A DNA stretch of 64,000 nt from Sphingobium sp. Cam5-1 (GTDB lineage Bacteria; Pseudomonadota; Alphaproteobacteria; Sphingomonadales; Sphingomonadaceae), in assembly GCF_015693305.1 (NCBI RefSeq), contig NZ_CP065139.1:620001-684000 (forward strand), written 5' to 3'. Shown here piece by piece: positions 36,202-44,134 of the stretch. The position numbers were made by a program, and so were the translations under genes. The notes under the pieces were generated by a model. The model had not been told where the DNA came from, made no database searches, and saw only the letters and a list, made by a program, of their open reading frames with translations. How positions within the stretch are numbered: position 1 is the stretch's first letter; the number at the start of each line of letters is the position of its first letter.

Positions 36202-37080
36202 TCAATTCTGGTTCGACCGGTGCTGTCCGATCCACTCCGCCGTCCGGGCAAGCCCGCCGAAAGGATAGAAGTGCAGCCGCACGGGGCCGTGACCGGAATG
36301 CAGGCCAGCGGCGATGTCGCCCACCAGCCGGTCGGGCCCAGCAGCGCCCAGCAGGCGCGACAGGGAAATTCCGTATTTGGCTAGCACCGACGCAGACGCG
36401 CCGACCCCGCAATGGGCAGCAAAGCGCAGCAGCGTCTTGATCCCCGCCGGTCCCGGCACGCCGATCCGCACCGGCGCATCGATGCCCCGCCGCCGCAACT
36501 CGATCAGCCAGTCAAGCACCGGCGTCGCATCAAATCCGAACTGCGTGACGATAAGCGGGGCCATGCCGCGATCCGATACCTCCGCGCATTTCGCCAAAAG
36601 TGCGCTCCACCGGGCCTCTTCGTTCATCACCGGATGACCTTCCGGGTGCCCTGCAATACCGATCGCCTTCACGCCATTTTTTTCGAACAGACCCGTGCGC
36701 AGCAGCGAAAGCGCATCCTCGAACGGACCCGCAGGAACAGGAGGATCGCCCGCCACCAGGAACATGCGGCGCACGCCTGCTTCCTCGGCCGACCGGCGCA
36801 CCGTCTGTTCCAGCTCCTCAAAGGACCCGATCCGCCGCGCCGACAGATGCGACATGGGTTCAAAGCCAAGGTCACGAACCAACTTCGCCGCGTCGATCCG
36901 CGCATCAATCGTCTCGCCCGGCAGGAAGGTGATGGCGATCGGCGTTTCCGGCGCCAGCATCGACGCAGCCGCCCGTAGGGCGTCGCAGTCCTTGGCCGTC
37001 ATCTCGATCGAATAGCCATCGGTGATCCGCTTGGGGATATGCTGTTCCCAGTTCGGGTGGATCGTCGCCGCGCCCGCCAT
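36202..37080 (-). CDS. metF: Methylenetetrahydrofolate reductase (MetF family)
   Basis: FAD-dependent enzyme of 292 aa that interconverts 5-methyl-THF and 5,10-methylene-THF. Beside a THF-dependent demethylase the likely direction is oxidation of 5-methyl-THF, as proposed for SYK-6 metF. Recognisable are ITFLPGETIDARIDAAKLVR, EPMSHLSARRIGS, RMFLVAGDPPVPAGPFEDAL, KAIGIAGHPEGHPV, IVTQFGFDA and GVPGPAGIKTLLRFA, as in the TIM-barrel MetF fold. The ATG at 37080 follows GGAGAG, and upstream residues are unlike the family. It is first in the metF-purU-folD-folB operon and divergent from the hydrolase-ligM operon over a 134-bp gap that holds a large inverted repeat. Confidence 0.92.
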   Translation of the reverse strand: MAGAATIHPNWEQHIPKRITDGYSIEMTAKDCDALRAAASMLAPETPIAITFLPGETIDARIDAAKLVRDLGFEPMSHLSARRIGSFEELEQTVRRSAEEAGVRRMFLVAGDPPVPAGPFEDALSLLRTGLFEKNGVKAIGIAGHPEGHPVMNEEARWSALLAKCAEVSDRGMAPLIVTQFGFDATPVLDWLIELRRRGIDAPVRIGVPGPAGIKTLLRFAAHCGVGASASVLAKYGISLSRLLGAAGPDRLVGDIAAGLHSGHGPVRLHFYPFGGLARTAEWIGQHRSNQN

Positions 37081-37164
37081 GACCGCTCTCCTGATATGCT
37101 TGGGCTTTGCCGAGCAGCACCGGCCGCCCGATCTTTTTGCCATTTCTTCTCTAGCGCCTTTCCT

Positions 37165-37202
37165 TTAATTCGTATATAGGAAATTTCATGAATACGAATT
37201 AA
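37165..37202. promoter_or_regulatory. Inverted repeat between metF and the ligM operon (candidate operator)
   Basis: Perfect 11-bp arms TTAATTCGTAT (37165-37175) and ATACGAATTAA (37192-37202) are separated by 16 bases that include the small palindrome GAAATTTC (37180-37187). The site ends 12 bases before the GTG of the hydrolase gene and lies about 85 bp upstream of metF, so it could control both directions. A related block (GAAATTTTCACGAATGCG then AATT) lies upstream of the TonB receptor at 43980. The IclR-family protein at 39531 is one candidate binder. Confidence 0.65.
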
Positions 37203-37214
37203 GGCGATTTTATC

Positions 37215-37949
37215 GTGTCTGCTTCCGCCGCAAATCTTGTCCTTCTGCCCGGCCTTCTCTGCGATTCCCGCATGTTCGCCGCACAGCTGAAGCGTTTCCC
37301 CGACGCCTCGGCGATCGATGGCTTTGGCGCGTGCGACAGCATCGTGGAAATGGCCCGACGCGTGATCGCCTCTGGCCCCGAGAAGATGGCGCTGCTCGGC
37401 CATTCCATGGGCGCGCGGGTCGCGCTGGAGGTCGTGCGGCTCGCGCCCGAACGGGTCAAAAAGCTCGCTCTGATTAGCACCGGCACACACACCGTCCGTG
37501 AAGGAGAGGCAGAGAAGCGCCACGCCCTGCTGGCGCTCGGCCGGACGGAGGGCATGGCCGCATTGGTCGACCGCTGGCTTCCCCCCATGGTCGCACCCGC
37601 CCGCCGCGCCGATCAGCAGTTGATCGCGCCGCTGCACCTGATGGCGACGCAGGCGGGCATCGACACCTACGCCGCGCAGATCACTGCACTTCTCGGTCGC
37701 CCGGAGGTCGAATCGCTGCTGCCCAATATCGCCTGTCCGACGCTGGTCGCGGTGGGCGCGGAGGACGAATGGAGCCCGCCTGAACAGCACCGCTCCATAG
37801 CCGCGCGCATCCCCGGTGCGCACCTCAAGATCATCGCCAAGGCGGGCCACATGCTGCCAGCCGAGGCGCCTGATGCCCTTAACGAAGCCATAGCCGACTG
37901 GCTGGACATGCCCGTTGGCTCCAATACCATGATGGGAGACGATGAATGA
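37215..37949 (+). CDS. Alpha/beta hydrolase coupled to ligM
   Basis: Serine hydrolase of 244 aa with the alpha/beta fold: oxyanion region LVLLPGLLCDSRMF at the N-terminus, nucleophile elbow ALLGHSMGARVALEV (Ser about 83), acidic residue in VGAEDEWSPPEQHRS, and catalytic His in AKAGHMLPAEAP. It starts with GTG at 37215 (AAGG about ten bases upstream), since no ATG precedes the conserved N-terminus. The last bases overlap the ligM ATG (ATGA), so both proteins are made together. A role in releasing a methoxylated aromatic acid from an ester is a reasonable inference. Cytoplasmic location is expected because no signal peptide is seen. Confidence 0.85.
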   Translation: MSASAANLVLLPGLLCDSRMFAAQLKRFPDASAIDGFGACDSIVEMARRVIASGPEKMALLGHSMGARVALEVVRLAPERVKKLALISTGTHTVREGEAEKRHALLALGRTEGMAALVDRWLPPMVAPARRADQQLIAPLHLMATQAGIDTYAAQITALLGRPEVESLLPNIACPTLVAVGAEDEWSPPEQHRSIAARIPGAHLKIIAKAGHMLPAEAPDALNEAIADWLDMPVGSNTMMGDDE

Positions 37950-39340
37950 CTGAAAGCCTGCAAAATCTGGTCGAAGGCAAGGGTGACCTCGTTCACTTCC
38001 TGCGCAACCAGCAGACCGGCCCCAATGCCTATCCCGGCGTTCCGGCGGAATATTCCAACTGGCGCAACGAGCAGACCGCATGGGCGCAGAAGGCCGTGCT
38101 GTTCAACCAGTCCTATCATATGGTCGATCTGGAAGTGCGCGGACCGGATGCGTTCGCGATGCTGAATTACCTTGGCATCAACAGCTTCAAGGGTTTCATC
38201 CCCGATCGCGCCAAGCAGTGGGTGCCGGTGACGCCCGACGGCTACGTCATCGGCGACGTGATCCTCTTTTACCTTGAAGAAAACCGCTTCAACCTGGTCG
38301 GCCGCGCGCCCGCTATCGAATGGGTGGAATATCATGCCCAGACCGGCAAGTGGAACGTCACCGTCGAACGTGACGAGCGTACCGCCGTTCGCCCCGACCC
38401 GGAAAACCGCAAGTCCTATCGCTATCAGCTGCAAGGGCCGAATGCGATGCAGACCCTTGAGGCGGCGATGGGCCAGACCCCGCCCGACCTCAAATTCTTC
38501 CACATGACCACGCTCGACATTGCCGGTTGCAAGGTCCGCGCGCTGCGCCATGGCATGGCGGGCCAGCCGGGCTATGAGCTTTTCGGTCCGTGGGCGGAGC
38601 GCGAAACCGTCCGCCAGGCGCTGATCAAGGCGGGCGAGCCGTTCGGCCTGACGCTGGTGGGCGGCCGGACCTATTCGTCCAATACGCTGGAATCGGGCTG
38701 GATCCCCTCCCCGCTGCCGGCCGTCTATAGCGGCGAAGCGCTGAAGCCCTATCGCGAATGGCTGACCGCCAATTCCTACGAAGCCAAAGCGTCGATCGGC
38801 GGCAGCTATGTACCCGACAGCATCGAGGGCTATTATCTGACCCCCTGGGATCTGGGCTATGGTCCGTTCGTGAAGTTCGACCATGACTTCATCGGCCGGG
38901 AAGCGCTGGAGAAGATTGCAGCTGGCCCGCACCGCAAGAAGGTGACTCTGGCGCTCGACAGCGAAGACGTCGCCCGCGTGATCAGCTCCGCCTTCCAGAA
39001 GGGCGACCGCGCGAAATATTTCGAATTCCCCTCGGCAGTCTATTCGATGCACCCCTATGACTCGGTACTGGTCGACGGCAAGCAGGTCGGCCTGTCCACC
39101 TGGGTCGGCTATAGCGCCAATGAAGGCCGGATGCTGACGCTAGCCATGGTGGATGCCGAATATGCGGAGCCTGGCACGAAGGTGACGCTGCTGTGGGGCG
39201 AACCCGATGGCGGCACCAGCAAGCCGACCGTCGAGCCGCATATCCAGGTCGAAATCCACGCCACTGTCAGCCCCGCGCCCTATTCCGAAGTCGCGCGTGA
39301 CAGCTATGCGGATGGATGGCGGACCCGCAAGACCGCTTGA
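37946..39340 (+). CDS. ligM: Tetrahydrofolate-dependent aromatic O-demethylase (LigM/DesA family)
   Basis: GcvT-like demethylase of 464 aa that moves the methyl group of vanillate, 3-O-methylgallate or syringate to THF, giving 5-methyl-THF and the free phenol. Characteristic segments are GVPAEYSNWRNEQTAWAQKA, LFNQSYHMVDLEVRGPDA, YVIGDVILFYLEENRFNLVG, RHGMAGQPGYELFGPW and SNTLESGWIPSPLPAVY. Length fits LigM and DesA; whether vanillate or syringate is preferred cannot be read from the sequence alone. It is coupled to the upstream hydrolase and divergent from metF-purU-folD-folB, which would process its 5-methyl-THF product. A strong terminator follows nine bases after the stop. Confidence 0.92.
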   Translation: MTESLQNLVEGKGDLVHFLRNQQTGPNAYPGVPAEYSNWRNEQTAWAQKAVLFNQSYHMVDLEVRGPDAFAMLNYLGINSFKGFIPDRAKQWVPVTPDGYVIGDVILFYLEENRFNLVGRAPAIEWVEYHAQTGKWNVTVERDERTAVRPDPENRKSYRYQLQGPNAMQTLEAAMGQTPPDLKFFHMTTLDIAGCKVRALRHGMAGQPGYELFGPWAERETVRQALIKAGEPFGLTLVGGRTYSSNTLESGWIPSPLPAVYSGEALKPYREWLTANSYEAKASIGGSYVPDSIEGYYLTPWDLGYGPFVKFDHDFIGREALEKIAAGPHRKKVTLALDSEDVARVISSAFQKGDRAKYFEFPSAVYSMHPYDSVLVDGKQVGLSTWVGYSANEGRMLTLAMVDAEYAEPGTKVTLLWGEPDGGTSKPTVEPHIQVEIHATVSPAPYSEVARDSYADGWRTRKTA

Positions 39341-39348
39341 TCATCCAA

Positions 39349-39389
39349 CCGGCGGGGCGTTTTCTCCCTGACGCCCCGCCGGATTTTTT
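39349..39389 (+). terminator. Rho-independent terminator after ligM
   Basis: Perfect 12-bp GC-rich stem CCGGCGGGGCGT (39349-39360) and ACGCCCCGCCGG (39371-39382) with a 10-base loop, followed by a run of six T. It lies nine bases after the ligM stop and should end the hydrolase-ligM transcript. Confidence 0.93.
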
Positions 39390-39404
39390 GGGGGCAGTGC
39401 TGCT

Positions 39405-39470
39405 GTGCTCCTGCGAAGGCAGGAGCCTAGTTCGGCGCTTGGGCCTGTGCTCCTGCTTTCGCAGGAGCAC
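39405..39470. repeat. Pair of GTGCTCCTGC hairpins
   Basis: The first unit, 39405-39427, forms GTGCTCCTGC/GCAGGAGC with a short loop. The second, 39447-39470, is a perfect 10-bp stem GTGCTCCTGC/GCAGGAGCAC with a TTTC loop. They stand 19 bases apart between the ligM terminator and the end of the convergent IclR gene. A third copy of the same stem is at 12901-12919. They look like dispersed palindromic repeats rather than gene-specific regulatory sites. Confidence 0.75.
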
Positions 39471-39530
39471 GACGTATATCCTTCACCCGTTTGCCCCGAG
39501 CGCGAACGGCACCGGGATCAGCGGCATATT

Positions 39531-40280
39531 TCAAGTAATATCGAACAAAGCGGCCGTCCGTGTCAGCGCGGACACCACGCGCCGGTCGAGTTCCTCATCG
39601 AACCGCACTACCGGCACGGCGACGCTGAACGCTCCGGCCACTTCGCCATCCGCACGCGCCACATAGGCCAAGCCGTAGATGCCGGGCGTGCTTTCTTCCC
39701 GCGTGCGCGCTACGCCCGTCTGCCGCACCAGCCTGATCTCCTGCCGCAGGGCATCCGCGTCCGTGATCGTCGTGGGAGTCAGCGCCTCGCGACGGCTTTC
39801 CTCCAGATAGCGTTCGAACTCTTCGTCCGACATCGCCGCCAGCAAGGCCTTGCCAGCCGAAAAGCAGTGGAGCGGTGTGCGACGACCGGTCTGCACCGCA
39901 TAGCGCAGCGCATGATCGCTGGTTTCGGTGACCAGCGCCTCCATCTCCCACCCCTTGCGCACGAAGAAGGAACTGGTCTCGTTCAGCTGGACGCGGAGCG
40001 ACCGCACCAGCGGCGCGGCGCGTTCAGCAAGCGAGAAAGCGGGCGCGGGTCCTTGCAGACGCGCGAGCCCAGGTCCCGGGCTGTAGCGCCGCCCTTCGCG
40101 TTGCAGATAGCCACGCTCCGTCAACGTCGCGAGCAGGTAAGATAGGCTGCTGACCGGGATCGACAACGCCTGCGCGATCTCCTGCGCCACCAGCGGGCGG
40201 CGACACGACACGACATATTCGATGATGTCGATTGTGCGCATGGCGGATTTGACGGTGGGCGATAGCGTCTGTTCGTTCAT
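39531..40280 (-). CDS. IclR-family transcription regulator
   Basis: Regulator of 249 aa. An N-terminal winged HTH (residues about 12-70: EIAQALSIPVSSLSYLLATL, LTERGYLQREGRRY) is followed by an IclR effector domain with LNETSSFFVRKG, HCFSAGKALLAAM, REESTPGIYGLAYVARADG and the closing AALFDIT. IclR proteins bind small aromatic or organic acids and often control neighbouring operons. The next gene on the strand starts 38 bp away, and ligM converges from the other side. It is a candidate binder of the inverted repeats at 37165 and 44086. The ligand is unknown. Confidence 0.87.
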   Translation of the reverse strand: MNEQTLSPTVKSAMRTIDIIEYVVSCRRPLVAQEIAQALSIPVSSLSYLLATLTERGYLQREGRRYSPGPGLARLQGPAPAFSLAERAAPLVRSLRVQLNETSSFFVRKGWEMEALVTETSDHALRYAVQTGRRTPLHCFSAGKALLAAMSDEEFERYLEESRREALTPTTITDADALRQEIRLVRQTGVARTREESTPGIYGLAYVARADGEVAGAFSVAVPVVRFDEELDRRVVSALTRTAALFDIT

Positions 40281-40317
40281 GACCCGACTTTAGCATCAGG
40301 AATGAAATGGAATAGCC

Positions 40318-40722
40318 TCATGCCGAAAAGATCAGCGATCCGCTGCGCTCCAGGAAACGCCATCCTCCACTGGTACGGATGAACCTGTCCTTGAATGATC
40401 CCACCAACGGCGCGCCTGGGCCGACGAACAACAGCATAGCGCTTTCGCCTGTGGCCTCATCTGTGCTGAGTATGTCGATGACGACATTGGCGCAGACATG
40501 GCGGGTGGTACGCGGCGGGCGGGCGAGGAAGGCGGCCAATATAGCTTCGCGGCCAACAATCGGCTGATCGGGCGCGGTTGGCCGGAATAGCCGGCCATCA
40601 TCTGTGAACAAGTTGGCTGCGGCTTCCCATTTCGCCGCATCGTTCAGATTAGCATAATGGTGGACGAGACGGGTACAATCCCACTCGATCGCGCGGCGCT
40701 GGTCGGGAGTTGGGAAGCTCAT
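40318..40722 (-). CDS. SnoaL-like (NTF2-fold) small protein
   Basis: Protein of 134 aa with the NTF2-like cone fold of the SnoaL_4 group: RRAIEWDCTRLVHHYANLND near the start, a WEAAANLFTDDGRLFRP segment, VGREAILAAFLARPPR, and strands VCANVVIDIL and KDRFIRTSGGWRFLER. The His pair in LVHHYANL and the Asp of FTDDG lie where the fold's active site would be. Such proteins act as small dehydratases, isomerases or oxygenase beta-subunit relatives. It lies between the IclR gene and the cupin on the same strand. The function is unassigned. Confidence 0.75.
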   Translation of the reverse strand: MSFPTPDQRRAIEWDCTRLVHHYANLNDAAKWEAAANLFTDDGRLFRPTAPDQPIVGREAILAAFLARPPRTTRHVCANVVIDILSTDEATGESAMLLFVGPGAPLVGSFKDRFIRTSGGWRFLERSGSLIFSA

Positions 40723-40792
40723 GAGGCCTTCGGCGCTGCGGTGTGTACGGCTTTTCGTGGCAGAGGCCTGCTCTTGGTCATTTTGCAATCCA

Positions 40793-40826
40793 TCCGCCGG
40801 GAGGCGGGCCTACTCCTCCCGGCGGA
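40793..40826 (-). terminator. GC-rich hairpin between cupin and SnoaL-like genes
   Basis: Perfect 12-bp stem TCCGCCGGGAGG (40793-40804) and CCTCCCGGCGGA (40815-40826) with a 10-base loop, ten bases past the cupin gene in its direction of transcription. The following bases on the minus strand are not a clean T-run, so strength is uncertain. It probably separates the cupin transcript from the SnoaL-like gene. Confidence 0.6.
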
Positions 40827-40835
40827 CGCCCCCCT

Positions 40836-41372
40836 TCAGAGGTAGAGTTGCGGGTTGATGGGCAAGTTATTTTCCCGGCAGTAAGTCTCGTAATGGTTGA
40901 TGAACCACCACACGTCGCAGGTTTCGATGAACTTGCCATCCTCGTCGTAGAACTCGATCGGACCTTGCATCCATCCCCAAAGCTTGCCGCCCTGCGGATG
41001 TTCGCTGACCAGCGTGTGGCGTTCGCCGGGGACTTCCAGGAAGAAGTCGCCGGGACCCGCCACCCAGTCATGTTCCAGATAACGCAGGCTGCCTTCCAGG
41101 CACATCATGACCAGCCGCCCGCGATGCTTGTGGGTGCCGAGCACGCCCGGCCCTTTCAGCCAGAGCACGTTGCAATAGATGTTCTGGCGGACGTCGAAGG
41201 CAAGGTGACGGATGGCGGCGTTTTCGCCAAAGGGCACCCAGGGGCTTTCCTCTTCCGTCGGCCCGATGAAACTGCCCTTCACGCCGCGCGCGTCGATCAC
41301 GTGCGACAGGTTTTCGGGTACATCGACGATCTTGAAGGCGGTCGACGGCGGGGCTTTCATAACAGTGGACAT
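40836..41372 (-). CDS. Cupin dioxygenase-like protein (2,4'-dihydroxyacetophenone dioxygenase family)
   Basis: Cupin of 178 aa resembling the family of 2,4'-dihydroxyacetophenone and acetylacetone dioxygenases, which use iron to split a carbon-carbon bond next to a ketone. The metal-site strand LGTHKHRGRLVMMCLEGSLR gives His81 and His83. The second motif PGERHTLV gives His119. The C-terminal FETC-like region FIETCDVWWFINHYETYC is also seen in the family. If the family reaction holds, an aryl ketone side chain would be cut to a benzoate, which could then enter through pobA, vanAB or ligM. It is downstream of the TonB receptor on the same strand (38 bp). The substrate is inferred. Confidence 0.78.
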   Translation of the reverse strand: MSTVMKAPPSTAFKIVDVPENLSHVIDARGVKGSFIGPTEEESPWVPFGENAAIRHLAFDVRQNIYCNVLWLKGPGVLGTHKHRGRLVMMCLEGSLRYLEHDWVAGPGDFFLEVPGERHTLVSEHPQGGKLWGWMQGPIEFYDEDGKFIETCDVWWFINHYETYCRENNLPINPQLYL

Positions 41373-41409
41373 GACGATGCGTTCCTGTTTCCGTTATCCA
41401 GAGGGTTGA

Positions 41410-43980
41410 TCAGAACTTCACGCCCAGCCTGGCGTACCATTCGGCCGGACGATTATAGGTGCCGTAGAATTGCCCCCCGGCGATCTGCGCCTGACCCGTG
41501 GTCAGGAAGCGTTCGTTAAAGACGTTGGTGCCGCCCACCGTGACACTGTAGCGGTCGTCGGGCAGGCGCAGCGTGACGTTGGCATTGACGACGTTGGAAG
41601 CCTTGCGGTTGAGCAGGAAGGTCCCTTCGGTGTCGTTGCGCATCCGCGAAGTGTAGGTCCAGTCGGCCAGCATGATGAGCTTCGCACCGCTGCTGCCTAC
41701 ATCCAGCTCGACGCGCGGGCTGACATTGACCTTCCAATGCGGCGTCTTGGGCAGTTCGGCACCCACGAAAACGCCGCCCTGGATCACGCTGGGCGCGACC
41801 ACCGCGCCCGGCAGCACCGAGGTATATTTGGCGTCGATATAGCCGAGCGATGTCGTCAGGGCGAAGGCGCGGATGGGCGCGAACACCGCTTCGGCCTCGA
41901 ACCCCTTGATGCGGGCGTCACCGGCGTTCTGGATGGTGGGGGACACGCCCTGCTGGAAATTCAGCTGGATGCCCTTATAGTTGGTGGTGAAGGCCGCGAA
42001 GTTCAGCTGAAGACGCCGGTCCAACAGCTTCGACTTGATCCCGATTTCCCAAGTCGTCGCCTTTTCCTCGTCAAAGTTCGGAGCCTCGGGCAGCGGGTTC
42101 GACAGGCGCGTCGTCCAACCGCCTGTCTTGTACCCCTTCGACCAGGACGCATAGGCCATCAGGTCATCGCTGGGATAAAGCTGGACACCGATCTTGGGCG
42201 AGAAATTGTCGAAGGTTTTGCGGTTCACGCCACCGGGATAAAGCTGCAACGGCGCATTGGCATTGGGGAAGCCCGCAGCGATGCGGCAATCGTCGCTGAT
42301 CGGCGTCAGCGACGCGCAGGGCGGGACGCCAAAGCCGTTCAGTATCTTGTAGGTCAGGCCATTGAGATCGGACTGGAACCCTTCAAAAGACTTCTTTTCC
42401 TTTGTATAGCGCGCGCCAACCGTGATGCCGATCAAGTCGATGGGCTTGAAATCCAGTTGGCCGAACAGGGCGCCATTCTTGGTACTCAGGAGATTGTTGC
42501 CATCGACCTGCAACAAGCCTTCGGCAAAGGTCACATAATCGTGAAGATTGCCGGACTCCTTGAAATAATAGGCCCCCAGAACATATTTCAGCCGCTCATC
42601 CAGCGCGTTACCCAGAAGCTGGAATTCCTGGCTGAACTGCTTCTGGTTCATCTCGAAGCTGATCTGGAGCATGTTGAGCGGCGAACCGTCATTGTCCATG
42701 CCCACCTTCCAGTGCAGTTCGCGATAGGAGGTGATGGATTTGACCGTCAGGCTGTCCGACAGATCATATTCGATCGTGCCCGCGCCGCCATAGGATTGCA
42801 TGCGGGCGAAGTTCAGCCCCGTCGCATAGCTGCTGTCCTTGTCCCCAGTGACGAAGCGATTGTCATAAGGCAGACGATTATTATCGGGGTTCGCGTCAGC
42901 ATTGACGCCGAAGATCGCGGGCAGGTCAAACATGCCGGTGCGGCCAGCGCGACGATAGCCATAGGCGAAGGACGGCGGACCGTTGCCGCATCCCGTCGAT
43001 TGGCCCGCAATGGCGCAGTTATAACTGCCCGCGAAAACATCGAACGCGCCGCCCGCGACATTGGGCGTGGTCGCGAGCAACGTATTGGGAAGCTGTTCCT
43101 GCCTGCTGCTGCTATAGTCGCCGCTCAGCGTCACCCGCACCGCATCGCTCGGTTCCCAGCGCAGCTTGGTGCGCACGCTCCAGGCGTCTTCGCCGCCTTC
43201 GCGGCCTATCCCGGTATTGTCATAACCCGCACCGGCATAGGCGGTGGAAGGTTCGACCTGATAGGTGCCTGGCTGCGCACCTGGAAATGGCTTGCGCTTG
43301 AAATAGCCGTCGCGCGTCTTGACCGAGAAGGACACCGAACTCGACAGCCCATCCGCGATCGGAATGTCCGCTGTGCCGCGCGCCTGGAACAGCTTGTAGC
43401 TGCCCGTTGTCGCGTCGCCGATGAAGCGGAACTTGTCGCCCGGATCATGGGTGACGATGGAAATCGCGCCACCGATGGTGTTACGGCCGAACAGCGTGCC
43501 CTGCGGACCTTTAAGCACTTCGATCCGCTCGACGTCGCCCAGTTCCTGGTTCGCGCCGACCGAACGTGCAAGATAGACGCCGTCCAGATAGACGCCGACA
43601 CCCGGATCTATATTGAAGGCGAAGTCGTTGGACCCGATGCCACGAACATAGGCGGCCAGTACAGACGATGATCCGGAAAAGGGCGTTCCTGCGTCAAAGG
43701 TGACGTTGGGGGCCAGCCCCGACAGCGCGGCGACACTCTGCACCGCGCGCTCCTGCAACGCATCATTGGTGAAGGCGGAAATCGCGATCGGCACCTTCTG
43801 CACATTTTCCGAACGCCGCTGGGCGGTGACGACGATGTCCTGGATACCGCCGCTCTGGGGCGCTTCTTCTGTGGCGGGAACTGGCGCAGGCGTCGTTTCC
43901 TGCGCTAAAGCGGGCGCCAAAGTCCCGGCTGCTATGGCCAGCGCTGACGCAACCGGCAAAGCGGCAATAATCTTGATCAT
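41410..43980 (-). CDS. TonB-dependent outer-membrane receptor
   Basis: Receptor of 856 aa with signal peptide MIKIIAALPVASALAIAAGT then LAPALAQ. Plug motifs are IQDIVVTAQRRSENVQKVPI, GLAPNVTFDAG and RIEVLKGPQGTLFGRNTIGG. A long beta-barrel follows and ends AEWYARLGVKF with the terminal phenylalanine favoured by the outer-membrane assembly machinery. The ATG at 43980 is preceded by GGGGAGGAACC; the frame continues upstream without signal-peptide character. It heads a minus-strand run with the cupin. The promoter region carries a partial copy of the inverted repeat seen before the ligM operon, which links uptake to O-demethylation. Confidence 0.9.
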   Translation of the reverse strand: MIKIIAALPVASALAIAAGTLAPALAQETTPAPVPATEEAPQSGGIQDIVVTAQRRSENVQKVPIAISAFTNDALQERAVQSVAALSGLAPNVTFDAGTPFSGSSSVLAAYVRGIGSNDFAFNIDPGVGVYLDGVYLARSVGANQELGDVERIEVLKGPQGTLFGRNTIGGAISIVTHDPGDKFRFIGDATTGSYKLFQARGTADIPIADGLSSSVSFSVKTRDGYFKRKPFPGAQPGTYQVEPSTAYAGAGYDNTGIGREGGEDAWSVRTKLRWEPSDAVRVTLSGDYSSSRQEQLPNTLLATTPNVAGGAFDVFAGSYNCAIAGQSTGCGNGPPSFAYGYRRAGRTGMFDLPAIFGVNADANPDNNRLPYDNRFVTGDKDSSYATGLNFARMQSYGGAGTIEYDLSDSLTVKSITSYRELHWKVGMDNDGSPLNMLQISFEMNQKQFSQEFQLLGNALDERLKYVLGAYYFKESGNLHDYVTFAEGLLQVDGNNLLSTKNGALFGQLDFKPIDLIGITVGARYTKEKKSFEGFQSDLNGLTYKILNGFGVPPCASLTPISDDCRIAAGFPNANAPLQLYPGGVNRKTFDNFSPKIGVQLYPSDDLMAYASWSKGYKTGGWTTRLSNPLPEAPNFDEEKATTWEIGIKSKLLDRRLQLNFAAFTTNYKGIQLNFQQGVSPTIQNAGDARIKGFEAEAVFAPIRAFALTTSLGYIDAKYTSVLPGAVVAPSVIQGGVFVGAELPKTPHWKVNVSPRVELDVGSSGAKLIMLADWTYTSRMRNDTEGTFLLNRKASNVVNANVTLRLPDDRYSVTVGGTNVFNERFLTTGQAQIAGGQFYGTYNRPAEWYARLGVKF

Positions 43981-44085
43981 GGTTCCTCCCCTCGACAATG
44001 GACGCTTTTCGCGCTCATCATCGAAATGACAGAAACCTGCCTCTCGCGCTTGCACTGGAGCGCTGCCGATCAGGACTCCAGCGCA

Positions 44086-44124
44086 ATTTGATTCATTTCC
44101 ACGAAATTTTCACGAATGCGAATT
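44086..44124. promoter_or_regulatory. Partial inverted repeat upstream of the TonB receptor
   Basis: The block GAAATTTTCACGAATGCG followed by AATT (44103-44124) matches the right half of the 37165-37202 element with two substitutions and one extra T. An imperfect left arm, AATTTGATTC, lies at 44086-44095. The site is about 105 bp upstream of the receptor ATG at 43980, just after the end of the SDR gene. It is a candidate operator shared with the ligM operon. Confidence 0.5.
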
Positions 44125-44134
44125 GCCCCCGTGG

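Noticed and set aside
40285..40315. GGAATGAAATGGAAT stretch before the IclR gene as a third copy of the ligM-type operator
   Set aside because: Similarity to the 37165 element is limited to short A/T-rich words; not enough to call a site.
41470..43671. Long open frame (733 codons) on the plus strand
   Set aside because: Antisense to the TonB receptor at 41410-43980, which has signal peptide, plug and barrel motifs; the plus-strand product shows no known fold.
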